DNA of 32,072 nt from assembly GCA_027604005.1 (NCBI GenBank), contig JADGJT010000236.1, positions 4,404 through 36,475 on the forward strand, read 5' to 3'. Below, piece after piece: positions 11,073-21,098 of the stretch. Source of the DNA: Dinochytrium kinnereticum (lineage: Eukaryota; Chytridiomycota; Chytridiomycetes; Chytridiales; Chytridiaceae). The position numbers and the translations under genes are program-made. Every line of letters starts with the position of its first letter. Positions within the stretch are counted from its first letter, which is position 1. Below the pieces are notes generated by a model. That model saw only the letters and a program-made list of their open reading frames with translations. It made no database searches and had not been told where the DNA came from.

Positions 11073-13752
11073 TTAGAAAGCCGGCTGGTTTACGTAGTTG
11101 CCCTGGTGATATGAGGAAATGCATAAAGTTAGTCGTCAGTAAGACAGAAAAAAGTTATAGAAAAAAAATATTGAGATGGCTTACAGGGGGAGAGTAGTGG
11201 CAAACAATCACGACACAAGTCCTATCGGGCGCGAAGGATTTGGCGCATCCAACATTAGTAGTAGCCCTCCAAACCATCTAAAAACTAAAGTCAGCAAAAA
11301 AAAAAAGGCCCATATACACCAATAACAAAAAAACAAACAAACCTGAGTCCAATGATTCAACCCAAACTTCCCGGCAATATCCTCACCATCGATCCAATCC
11401 GCAACAGCCTTCGCCATCATGACAACATTGTCCGACAACGCAGCGCTCGAGTACAATCCCCAGAGGTTCTGTCCGTATCCCTCGGTGTAGTGAGTCATCG
11501 GGCACTTCCTCGAAGCAAGGTCGTTGGCGTACCCTTTAGCGCTTCTGGTCAAGGAAGTGTCCCAGCGAAGTGGGTCCACACCGTGTTTCGCGCGCTCGGC
11601 GTTATGGGCATTCAGGATACCTTGCTCCTCTGAGGAGATGCCTGAGGCAGGAGCGGGAGCGGGAGCAGGGGCAGGAGCGGGCAAAGGAACAGGAGCAGGG
11701 CCACTTCCGCCACCAAGGCAGAGAACAGCACCAATCTGAAGATTCCAGCAGTCCAACCCTTTGTTGAGAGAAACAAGGGTGTTCACATCCATCTTATTGT
11801 CGTCCGCAATCTTNNNNNNNNNNGGGGCGGGAGCTGGGGCCGGGGCAGGGGCAGGAGCGGGCAAAGGAACAGGAGCAGGGCCACTTCCGCCACCAAGGCA
11901 GAGAACAGCACCAATCTGAAGATTCCAGCAGTCCAACCCTTTGTTGAGAGAAACAAGGGTGTTCACATCCATCTTATTGTCGTCCGCAATCTTGTGGCAA
12001 AGATCCCCAGACTTGACCGTGTGAGATTTAGGGCAGCCAGAGGTTCCACCGTTAGAAGGGAAGGAGGGAGGGGGCTGGTTGGGGTTGGTGGGGGCAGGAG
12101 CCATACTTCCAGCGTTATCACGTTTAAGGCAAACCGTGGAATCTGAAAAAGATACGTGTTAGTTTTTATAACTCAGTGCACAAGATATTGAAGAAAAGGA
12201 ACTTTACCAATCTTGAGGCTATTGCAGTTAATGCCCTGGTTGATAGCAAGGAAGACATTCAACGGCATTCCGTAGTTCTCAGAGATGGCCCAGCAAGTAT
12301 CTCCCTTCACAACCTTCTTCTCAACGGAGCATGCAGCAAGAGCAGCATCTTTCAGCTCAATAGCGGCAGCGGCAGGTCCAGCCAACTGGCTCGTAGCAAT
12401 AGTAGCAGCAGCATCGGCAGGGGGCACAACACCGTTAACGCAAACCTCAGAACCAGCCTTGAGGGTGACGCAGTCCAATCCAGAGTTAAGGGCAGCAAGG
12501 TCAGCAGTAGAGAGCTTATGGAGAGCAGAGAGGGTCTGGCAGGTATCCGTGTCAGCGATGGTATACCTCTTGGTGCAGATAGGGGTGAAAATGCCTTTGC
12601 TGGCGGTCTCGTCCGCATTCTTTCCATTAACGCACACGCTGACACCTGTGGCAATAGAGTTGCAGAGGATGCCGGGGTTGAGGTCGATGAACGCGGACGG
12701 GCTGATCTGGAGCAGAGTTGCGAGGTCGTCACAAGTGGTGGCATTCTCCACCGTGTACTTTGCCTCGCAGGTGAGCCTCGGGTCAACGGTGCAGATGACC
12801 TGCCCGCTCTACACAGCGAAACAGTAGGAGTATCGTGGTTCAGTTTATGTGTGGAATCAAAAGGCAAAGAGGAATTACCGTGAGATCGGTGCGGTAGGTG
12901 TTCCATGCCTTGAGCTCAGTTTCCGCCTGCAAAGAGTAAAGGTTAGTGTTCGTGTAACGAATCGGAAAAGCAGGCCCGGCGGTTCTTGGCTGAGATCAAA
13001 AGTAGGAGGAGCGGTGGCAAAGGGTGGTACAGTGCAAATATAAGGCTTTCCAAACGCTCCTCTTTCAGCCACCAATTGGATTGGATCAAATCTGCTGTCG
13101 ATGGGCTCATTCCCTTCACCTTCACCATTCCCTTCACCTCACCATGCCAGCCGTCCAGACAGGATGGAGGGAGGAGACAAGCGTTGGGAACGGCACCCTT
13201 CAGCCACCTCATCCATTCCCACCCATCCATTCTCATCTCTTCATATCTCCCCATCCGTGAGAGTGCACAAAGATGGAGAGAGATGAACGAGGAGGGATGC
13301 GATGGGGAGCTCGAGAAGCAAGGAAGCCAAGCAAGAAAAAAAAGCAACAGCAAGAAAAAATGAACGAGCGCATGCACGACAAAAAATATAGATACACTCA
13401 CGATGCTGAGGGATGCAGCAATGCTCTCCCAAGAATCGCCGTTCTGAGTAAAAAAAGGGAATCAACGGTTTAGTGAACGGATGACAGGCATGATCAGAAA
13501 AGAGAGGGCTGGCAATGGGATCATAAATAGTACCTTGATAAAGACAGGGGAAGCACATTTCTCCAGCTCGAGCCGCGAGACAGCATCAAGGTTGGGCATC
13601 ATGTGGCCGCCAACGAACAGCCTCTTCCTGGGCTGGACGGAAGGAGGATGCAGGCGCGAGGCCGATGATCCGGTGGCCATTACCAGAGCGGCGGCGATGA
13701 CGGCCAGCACGGCCATGTGCCTGTGTGCTTGTGACGGTGACGGTGAAGGCAT
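11073..13752 (-). CDS. Secreted multi-LysM protein with C-terminal CAP/SCP domain
   Basis: Seven exons: 13752-13534, 13443-13402, 12926-12879, 12808-12208, 12142-11343 (contains the N gap), 11277-11185, 11102-11073; about 610 residues counting the gap. The N-terminus has a signal peptide-like core (MAVLAVIAAALVMATG after a short Arg/His n-region; ATG 13716 is the alternative start). LysM modules bind chitin or peptidoglycan-type glycans. I count four cysteine-containing modules before residue ~310 (cores FIKNGDSWESIAASLSI, YTVENATTCDDLATLL, YTIADTDTCQTLSAL, KVVKGDTCWAISENYG). A fifth (HTVKSGDLCHKIADDN) is followed by a Pro-Ala linker and a near-identical copy across the gap. The CAP domain (about 471-606) has NHWTQMVWRAT and VIVCHYSPPGNY, the latter split by intron 6. 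CAP proteins bind sterols or lipids or act in defence and virulence; the role here is unknown. The usual Glu of the GEN motif is Gln (GYGQNLW). Extracellular or wall location is inferred. Confidence 0.9.
11665..11993. repeat. Direct duplication of a LysM-linker unit flanking the assembly gap
   Basis: Bases 11665-11813 and 11845-11993 are identical (149 bp, offset 180 bp), coding for one LysM core plus part of the Pro-Ala linker. The first copy ends exactly at the N run. Sequence beyond the identical block differs between copies (linker GGGAGC versus GGGGCC-type units). This fits either a true tandem repeat collapsed by the assembler or two contig ends of one locus left unmerged. Confidence 0.8.
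11814..11823. other. Assembly gap (10 N)
   Basis: Ten N inside exon 5 of the LysM-CAP gene. Ten is probably a placeholder length. The frame happens to be kept across it, so the reading of the gene does not depend on the gap, but the number of LysM modules does. Confidence 0.98.
12927..13401 (-). other. Long intron 2 of the LysM-CAP gene
   Basis: A 475-bp intron with donor GTGAGT and acceptor TTGCAG. It separates two very short exons (42 and 48 bp) that together complete the first LysM module. The other introns of this gene are 65-90 bp. It holds CCTTCACC-type simple repeats near 13110-13140 and nothing else I can name. Confidence 0.75.
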
Positions 13753-14821
13753 TCAGCAGACCGCGAGTGAATGAATAGTCAAGGGGATGAAGAAGTTTGA
13801 AAGAAACAACAACCAAAGAAAAGAAAAAAAAAAAGAAGTAAGAGGTGTTAATGTGATACAAAGCAGGGTGTGACAGATATCTTCTCACGGTCAGCCGGAA
13901 TGTTCCAGCTGAGGGGGGATATCTCTCGTGTGTTGGAATTGCTTGTCGCTGGAGGCTGATAAAGGGTAAAGTAAAAAGGCAAGCAAATGCATATGTTATG
14001 TACAGGCAGGTGTGAGCATGCATGGGGAAGGAGGTTGAGGACGGATGTTGAGGGGGTGGAATTGTTTGGTGGGAGGTTGAGGATGGAGGTTGAGGAGGTG
14101 AGGGAGGGACGTGGTTGCAAGTTCTCGCACGCACAGATGGACAGGAGAGGCCAGAAGACACTGCTGCCTGCAGCGTCAATGCATTGTGCCTGATTGGCGG
14201 GTGCCTCAACTCCCCTCATGCTAGTGTCACCTCAAGAGGTTTGAGCCCCCACTTGAAATAAATACAAGTCAATTGACCTGCTCACCTCCACCACACCTCC
14301 CTCCACACCATCGCTGCTGCTGTCTGGGACGAGCACACGCAGGAGCATCGAGAAGGGAGATTCCTGCTAGAGGTATGGCCAGCGGTGCTTGATGTTTGCA
14401 TGGGTGGGCATGGGTGTGGGTGGGCAACGTGTTCAGAGTGTGCATCTGCTGGTGGGGGATAGGGGAGATGGATAGTGCTGTGCATGGGCTGGAGGAGGCT
14501 TGATAGGGAACGGGTCTGATTTACAACGTGCTAACAACTTCTACGCTTCACCTCTGCATTCGTTCATAGGCTGCTGGAAAAAAGTTGACGGAAAAAGAAA
14601 ATAGTGTGAGAAAACACAACTTACACCCCACGGCGTCGAGGAGAAACGGAAGGAGAGAAGAACTCGCTCGGACAGGGAAGAAGGAATCTCCACGGGTCAG
14701 AGAAAAGGTGTCTGGCTTGGATGCCATCATCACAACGGCTGATAGTTATCGTCCGTAAGAGAGAAATTCGAATAGCTGAAAGGTCCTTTGCACGTCTGGG
14801 TCTTGGGCAACGTTTTGAGCG
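13753..14821. other. Divergent promoter region with GGAGGTTGAGG repeats
   Basis: It lies between the LysM-CAP gene (-) and the SH3 membrane protein gene (+), so it should hold both promoters. Imperfect GGAGGTTGAGGA units recur at 14028-14105, and GGGTGGGCATGGGTGTGGGTGGGC lies near 14401-14427. A long minus-strand open frame (13586-14209) overlaps the first LysM-CAP exon out of frame and looks non-coding. Confidence 0.55.
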
Positions 14822-17800
14822 ATGGCCGTGCAGCCTCCCACCAACCTCATTTCCGTGACGATCAACCTACCCCAATCTTCACCGTTTTCAGGGCTGGAAG
14901 GCATTCCTTCGTCACTCATCACCATCAATACCATCGTGCGTCCTGTCATCACCTCAGGCACAACTAGCCGCTCGTCTGGACCAAGCATGGCCACCACCAC
15001 CACTTCACGAAACAATGTTATCGTCTTTCCATCGTCTCCAGCCCCAACGGGAATTTCCACATCACCAGTCAGACTCACCACCACGGCTGTAAACACCAAC
15101 ACCTTGAAAGTAGGGGGTGGGCTAACTGTCCTGGAGAGCAATGCAGATTCTGCTGGCACTATTAACGGGTTTCCAATATGGGCGCTAGGCGTGATTATCA
15201 CGGTTCTCGCCATCGCCATACTGATCACGACGTTAGTGCTCTGGATATACAGGCGAGGAAAGCGGCGAGAGAAAGCCGCTGCCGATCAAGTCTTTGAGGG
15301 AAACCTGGCAGTATCTCTACCTTCTTCGAGGAATGGGACGGGAGATCGAGGAGGAAACACTGACACAGCTTCCTCTATACAAGCGACGATTGGATCTCCT
15401 GATCTTCCTATGGGAGTTTTCCAACCTCCTAACGACATTGACGGAATGCTGAGGTCACATACCGTAGCGGCGTCTGGGTATCTGACGAGTTCTTCGTTTG
15501 GACCTCGTGGGATGCTTCCTAATCCGCCTCAGCGTGGATTTGGAGCCATGCCTCAACTGCCGCATCATCACCATCACCATCATCGTCTCTCGGCAGTCTC
15601 ACAACCTCCGTCGACCTCAGAAGTATCCTCATCCTCCATCACCGCGTCGTCGGTTTTTGCGTCGTCGGTGTCCAACAGTCAGATAAATGCTTCAACCTCC
15701 TCCCTAGCCACCCCGTCTAGGAACTTTATGCGTTTCTTCAAAGGATCGAAAGGACAGCAGGGTGACGGATCGATGATGAGAATGCATGGTTTACCGTCCA
15801 GAGCATCACCACCACCTCCTGATATCACAGTTGATGACGACGCGAGAGTGCGTTCACGTATCAACGGGTTTGATGGAAGCGATATTTCCGATGACAGTGA
15901 TGACGAGAATGAACGGAGGATGGTGATGGGGTCTTTGTCCTTAGGAGGTCATTCTTCTGTCGTGTCTGTTATATCTGGATCGGACGGCGGTGGAGGTGGG
16001 CACCCGGTTGATTCACCAGGGCCAAGGGATTTTGATGACGCGTTTGGTGGTGATGATCTCCGGGCGTCTGGTCCTTCACCCCTCTCCGCAGCGACTCTCA
16101 CCACAGATCACCCGCACTCCACATCCCATAACGCGTCAACTAAATCTCAAACGAACCGACACGCCTCAGTGAGCTCGTCAATGCTCTCTCGTTGGCGCCA
16201 CGAGGTGGAGGAAGCTCCCACTGAAATCTCATCGTCCGTGGACACTGCGACCGATCCCCATTCTTTGAGGTTTTTTGCGATTGATCCGGAGCTTGTTGCT
16301 GCGACGTTTATAAATGTTCCTACCTCTTTAGAGAGACGCATGTCTGTGGCTTCGTCAGCTATGCAGTCACTTTCCATGAGCATGATGGTTGAAAATGGGG
16401 CAGACGAGGATAGACTAAATGAGGACGTGGATGGATCTGTTAAGGCGGGTCCAAGAGGTGCTCCTCCCGCCGTCTTTCCAGACGCGCTGATGGGTTCTCT
16501 TCCCTCGAACGCCTCCTCCAAATCCCATCGTGTTTCGCCGACTCAACATGGTCCAACGCCGCCAATCTTGGTGGAAGGTGCCAACGATGAGGTTTCAAGA
16601 AACGTTTCAGAAAGAGGACGCGCAGGAGTGATCCTTAAGTCGGCTCTCCGAAAGCCTTCCAACCCGACACTCACGTCCGATCAACCCTCAACTACCCCCC
16701 CTGTCAGAGACACCGAAGTGAAGATAAACCCACCAGTCATTGCAAGCCCTTCAAGCTCAGCTGCGACCCTCGCATCCTCCGTCCCTCTCCACGATTCTTT
16801 TAACCCACCTTCTCAGCAATTACCACCTCCCCGTGGAGCGCCACCAGCCATTATTCCTGGCGGCACATCTCTCACCATCACATCTGATTCGACACCTCCT
16901 TCATCCAAACGCCAGTCATGGCTCGCAACCACCCCGAAACAAGGGCCACTCTCTCCATCCACGCCAGAATCCTCCCCTCACCGAAAACCATCCACCCCAT
17001 TCGGGTTCCTGACAAGACTGTTTGGAGGCTCACCCACGTCAGAGATCGTCTCTGCTCCTGACGCGATCACCGGGGTGGAGTCCATCCCGCAGTCTGGTCT
17101 TCCGACTCCCCCTTCGACCCGTGTAGCGTCTCCGGGGTTGATGGTGGCTGTGGCAACAGCGACCGATGCAGCGTCTCCGGGATCGGCGGGTGAGAGGGCG
17201 ATGGGTGTTTCTTCCGTTGGTTTTGAGAGCGGTGGGTGGGACCGTGAGAAGTATTTTGGGGCGACAAAGATGATGGTTGAAGAAGGGACGTTGAGTGCGG
17301 ATGTGGGGTCGGAGTGGTCTAGAAGGTCGATGGTTTCGCCCATCACTTCGCCTTTGACGACTGCGAAGAGGTTGGCGGAGGGGGAGAAGGAGGAGGGGGA
17401 ATTTGTGGATTTGTCGGCTGCGTTTAAGTATTGGGCGGAGGTGGAGGCTAGATCCGTTGGTTCACCTGGGCAGGAGGCTAGGTCAACGACGAGCGTATCG
17501 TCGAAGGCGGAGGTTAAATCTTCTGCTTCACCTGGGTTGGAGGCCAGGTCTACCACAAGCGTGTCGTCGAAGACGGAGGCGAAATCTGTTGCTTCGCCAT
17601 GTATAGAGGCCAGGTCTACGACGAGCGTGTCGTCAAAGTTAGAAGCCAGGTCTGCGACTAGCGTTTCTTCAAAGATAGAGGCGGCGAACAAGTCGCCGAA
17701 AACGGATGTTAAGTCCATGACTAGCACTTCACCGAGTGTGTCTGCTCAAAAAGGGGAGGATTTGGTTGAGAAACCGCGTGTTTTGAGGAAAGTTCAGGAG

Positions 17801-20059
17801 GCGGATGGGTATTCTGCAAGTTCAAATGATGATGGGTCTATTAAGGAGGGCAGAGGAGCAACCACAGAGACTGTTGCGTCCCTCGGCAGAGTGTCCGTTG
17901 GAACGAAAGTTGAGGTACCTACTGGACAGAGGTTAAACCCAACAAAGAGCGTCAGCGTTCCCATCGACGCCAGAAAAAAGGAAGACTCCCCTATGAACCC
18001 CCCAAACCCCACCAACCCAACCCCAGCCCCCTCGGAGCCTACTCTCCCAATTTCCCCAAATCCTCCTCCTCAATCCAACCTCTACCCACCCACCTCCAAT
18101 GTCTCGACCCCCGAAGCATCCCCAAAGACGTCATCAAAGCGAAGCTCTCGCGTCCTCACCATGGTAGCAAACTGGGAGTCTGGTCGCACATCGACAGCAG
18201 CCCCACCGACCACTGTTCTTCGCATCAATGCTCCAGAGGAGGTGTCAAAACTGAGGAAAGGAGCCTCGATCCCACTGCCACCTGTTGGCTTGGAGACGCC
18301 TGCGCAGAAGGTTGTGGTGGAGGTGCCTCCGGAGACTGTTGCGAAGGTTGTAGAGCGGTTGGTGGAGGGGAGAAGTCGGGCTAATTCGGTAGGGAAGGAG
18401 GGGGAGGTCAGGAGTCGGGCGGAGAGTGTTGAGAAAAAGACGACTGGGAGGGTTTCTGTGGCGAGAGTGTCGGTTTCGTCGGGGTTCTCGAAGCCTGCTG
18501 TCATGGAGGAAGTTAAACCTGTGGAAGGTGTTGGCTTCAAGTCAGTCCCGAACATCGACCCACTTCTAACTCAACCTCCTCCGGCTCGTCGATTGAGCGT
18601 TGGAAGCCGTGGCATCGTTGTGCAGTCTAGTGATGAGGACGAGCCAACCGTCACAACCACCACGACTATCGCATCTAAGGACCGTGACGACACGTCTTCC
18701 ATCTCCTCATCGTCATCCGTCTCATCCTCACCAGGAACACCTATCACACGACCACGGCCCATTTCTGTTGGAAGCGGCATCGAGGCGATGAGAGCTTCAT
18801 GGGAGCGTCGATCCGTTGGACCTGCTTCAGCAACTCTGGCTGAGGAGGGAAAGCGACCATCGTTTGTTCGCGAACGGTTGTCTTTCACGAACTTAGCTGC
18901 GGCGCCTTTAGGGAAGGCAAACGAGGTCGGCTCAGTTCCGGAGCCAGCTGTCTTGCCCTCTTCGTCGGGGGATGAAACTTCATCGTCTGCACGGTCTTCC
19001 CCTGTCGTTTTGCCACGGAGGTCGATGGTCGGGAAAATGGTGGGGTCGGTGGAAGGGACGACGTCAAATAATGGTTTAACCGTCTCTGGTCAAAAAAAAT
19101 CGTTGGTGGGAACATCAACCTCGTCGGAAGCGTCATTGTCTGATCAATCGTCCCCCGCTCCAGGGCCACGAAGGTCCCTCACAAAAGTCGCGGCGGTTGT
19201 TGCAACGTTGGAAAAACAACGATCTCGATCCATCACCCGTGCGGATTTGGACGGAAGCGATGACACCACAATGGATGAGACTACCCGAAAACTCACTTCA
19301 AAGACAACCCACCGTCGACGCATAAAATCTCGATCGGTTTCATCGGATTCCATCCCATCCCAGCTCGCCTCCCCCGCTCCTCCTGCCCGTCAATCAGCCT
19401 CCACCACGCAGTTAACGTCTCTAGAAGAATCATCACCAGTTGCGATATCCTCTCCTCGACTTCGCGAGGTGAATCAATCGGTTGTGGCTCACACGGCTTT
19501 CACACCCGGATGGAGAAAAGATGAGATCACTTTAACACCAGGAGACCTGATCAAAGTTCTGGAAACCTACGAGGACGGATGGTGCAAAGGCGTCAACATG
19601 AGTTCCGGCCGAAAAGTTGGAATCTTCCCATCTTCATGCGTTTCTCCTGTGGCTGCTGGTGGTTCATCTCGCGACGGCGAATCGGCCGTCAGCTCATCAC
19701 GGTTCTCAGGAGGAAATTGGCGAGACGCTGTGCTGGATGCTTTTGGTGGACCGGATGGAATGTTGGCCGGCGTCAAGACTACGGTCGCGTCGTCTGCTTC
19801 GTCTGGTGTGGGGCCGTCGCCTAGAGTTTCGAGGTCAGGGGTTGCAGCTAGAGCTGCTGCTGCAGAAGCGAGGGTGAAGACTCCGGGAATTGAGAGGAAG
19901 GAGACCCTGGAGGGGAAGGTGGAGGTTGTTGAAGTTGGGGTTTCAGGGGAAGGTGGAGAAGGGGCGCCGGTACCGCATCGGGTTGTGAGGGGACGGAGGA
20001 AGAGGAGTGAAGGGGCTAGTGCTGTGTCGAAAGAGGGGGGTTCTGCGTCGTTGAAGTAG
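14822..20059 (+). CDS. Single-pass membrane protein with C-terminal SH3 domain (Fus1-like architecture)
   Basis: A single uninterrupted frame of 1745 residues, the only intron-free complete gene here. An in-frame TGA lies two codons before the ATG, whose context is good (G at -3, G at +4). Residues 1-116 are Ser/Thr-rich and would be extracellular and O-glycosylated. Residues 117-143 are a hydrophobic helix (IWALGVIITVLAIAILITTL) followed by RRGKRREK, so the C-terminus should be cytoplasmic. The long middle is disordered and rich in Ser/Pro, with eight consecutive His codons near 15567-15590 and 22-residue repeats around residues 873-960. Residues 1554-1610 are a complete SH3 domain (DEITLTPGDLIKVLE, YEDGWCKG, GIFPSSCV), which binds Pro-rich ligands. 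No cleavable signal peptide is visible. The layout matches yeast Fus1 (fusion/polarity signalling), but so could other sensors; function is inference. Confidence 0.93.
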   Translation: MAVQPPTNLISVTINLPQSSPFSGLEGIPSSLITINTIVRPVITSGTTSRSSGPSMATTTTSRNNVIVFPSSPAPTGISTSPVRLTTTAVNTNTLKVGGGLTVLESNADSAGTINGFPIWALGVIITVLAIAILITTLVLWIYRRGKRREKAAADQVFEGNLAVSLPSSRNGTGDRGGNTDTASSIQATIGSPDLPMGVFQPPNDIDGMLRSHTVAASGYLTSSSFGPRGMLPNPPQRGFGAMPQLPHHHHHHHRLSAVSQPPSTSEVSSSSITASSVFASSVSNSQINASTSSLATPSRNFMRFFKGSKGQQGDGSMMRMHGLPSRASPPPPDITVDDDARVRSRINGFDGSDISDDSDDENERRMVMGSLSLGGHSSVVSVISGSDGGGGGHPVDSPGPRDFDDAFGGDDLRASGPSPLSAATLTTDHPHSTSHNASTKSQTNRHASVSSSMLSRWRHEVEEAPTEISSSVDTATDPHSLRFFAIDPELVAATFINVPTSLERRMSVASSAMQSLSMSMMVENGADEDRLNEDVDGSVKAGPRGAPPAVFPDALMGSLPSNASSKSHRVSPTQHGPTPPILVEGANDEVSRNVSERGRAGVILKSALRKPSNPTLTSDQPSTTPPVRDTEVKINPPVIASPSSSAATLASSVPLHDSFNPPSQQLPPPRGAPPAIIPGGTSLTITSDSTPPSSKRQSWLATTPKQGPLSPSTPESSPHRKPSTPFGFLTRLFGGSPTSEIVSAPDAITGVESIPQSGLPTPPSTRVASPGLMVAVATATDAASPGSAGERAMGVSSVGFESGGWDREKYFGATKMMVEEGTLSADVGSEWSRRSMVSPITSPLTTAKRLAEGEKEEGEFVDLSAAFKYWAEVEARSVGSPGQEARSTTSVSSKAEVKSSASPGLEARSTTSVSSKTEAKSVASPCIEARSTTSVSSKLEARSATSVSSKIEAANKSPKTDVKSMTSTSPSVSAQKGEDLVEKPRVLRKVQEADGYSASSNDDGSIKEGRGATTETVASLGRVSVGTKVEVPTGQRLNPTKSVSVPIDARKKEDSPMNPPNPTNPTPAPSEPTLPISPNPPPQSNLYPPTSNVSTPEASPKTSSKRSSRVLTMVANWESGRTSTAAPPTTVLRINAPEEVSKLRKGASIPLPPVGLETPAQKVVVEVPPETVAKVVERLVEGRSRANSVGKEGEVRSRAESVEKKTTGRVSVARVSVSSGFSKPAVMEEVKPVEGVGFKSVPNIDPLLTQPPPARRLSVGSRGIVVQSSDEDEPTVTTTTTIASKDRDDTSSISSSSSVSSSPGTPITRPRPISVGSGIEAMRASWERRSVGPASATLAEEGKRPSFVRERLSFTNLAAAPLGKANEVGSVPEPAVLPSSSGDETSSSARSSPVVLPRRSMVGKMVGSVEGTTSNNGLTVSGQKKSLVGTSTSSEASLSDQSSPAPGPRRSLTKVAAVVATLEKQRSRSITRADLDGSDDTTMDETTRKLTSKTTHRRRIKSRSVSSDSIPSQLASPAPPARQSASTTQLTSLEESSPVAISSPRLREVNQSVVAHTAFTPGWRKDEITLTPGDLIKVLETYEDGWCKGVNMSSGRKVGIFPSSCVSPVAAGGSSRDGESAVSSSRFSGGNWRDAVLDAFGGPDGMLAGVKTTVASSASSGVGPSPRVSRSGVAARAAAAEARVKTPGIERKETLEGKVEVVEVGVSGEGGEGAPVPHRVVRGRRKRSEGASAVSKEGGSASLK
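17440..17700 (+). repeat. Tandem 22-residue repeats inside the SH3 protein
   Basis: A 66-bp unit repeats, coding for variants of EARSTTSVSSKxEVKSxASP. Two full units and two partial ones are clear, the last shortened. The copies differ at many silent positions, so they are not a recent expansion. Confidence 0.85.
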
Positions 20060-21098
20060 TTTAAGATGTGGTTTTATCTTTGGTGGCGTTTTATTTTCTT
20101 TTGCTTTTTCGTTTTCTCACGCGACTGTTTATCTTTTTCTTTTACTTTTCATCTTCCAGACTGGTTAAATTTGGCTTCTCTGACAAAGCCGAGGTTTCAT
20201 TTTCGCTGAATTCTTTTTCTTTCACTTTCTTATCAGTGGGTCTCATCCAAAGATCGCATTCTTTCCCTCAAATTCTTACTTTTCATCCCTATCCTTCATT
20301 CGACTTTCTTATTTCTTCTACTTTTCTTCTCCGTTTTCGTTGTTGCTTCGGGTCAGCACGATGTGGAATTTCAATTTTTTCCTCCCTTTTTCCGGTAACT
20401 CTTCATGTTGTTTTTAGAGTCAAAAAAAATGGGAGTTTTAAAGCAAAATACAGTCGCAGGCGCATTTATAAATGTCCCTCTTCAAGTGTGAGGGTTTTGC
20501 TTACTTTGATCAAGTATGTGAAGAATAAAAGGTAGTTGAATTGAAAGAGAAACTTCCGGTTTCTCACCTTTCCACTTTTAATCATTTTCCCATCAAACCT
20601 GGGCAACCGAAAACAACCAAAATGTCAAAATCTATCATAAGAGCTCAAGATTAAGCCTCTCTGTTATTTAAACCATAATCCATGTCTTTTACCAGAGGCC
20701 ATGAAAGAAACCTGATTTTGGGCTTGTGAGATTATGTTTGAATATAATCATCAGGGAATGTACGAAGGACGCTTCCAACAAGAAAAAAAAAAAAGGGCAA
20801 CCCACACGCAGAAATAGGAGCAAAGCGATCGCTGATATTGATGAAAATAAAAACAAGAACCAGGAAAAAAGAAGCAATCAACAGAGAACGCCAGGTTCAA
20901 CCCGCTGGTAGTAACAGATGGAAGAAAAAAGAAAGAATGTCGATGAAAGATGTCCTTGGATAAATAACAAAATAATAAATAACTCCACCCTCCCCTAACT
21001 ATAGAGAAATAAAGGAGCCACCGTGTTGTGAAAGCCCACTATCCATTAAGGAAAGCATATTTACCGGTACTCGCCGCCCCCTACGCCCTCCGCCATCA
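20060..21098. other. Convergent 3' intergenic region
   Basis: T-rich from 20068 to 20430 after the SH3 gene, then mixed. AATAAA at about 20524-20529 on the plus strand is a possible polyadenylation signal 465 bases after the stop. The frame 20068-20535 is a product of T-richness. Nothing else recognisable before the end of the SANT-MPN gene. Confidence 0.55.

Noticed and set aside
13586..14209. 207-residue minus-strand frame
   Set aside because: Out of frame with the signal-peptide exon it overlaps and contains a run of Phe from poly-A on the plus strand.
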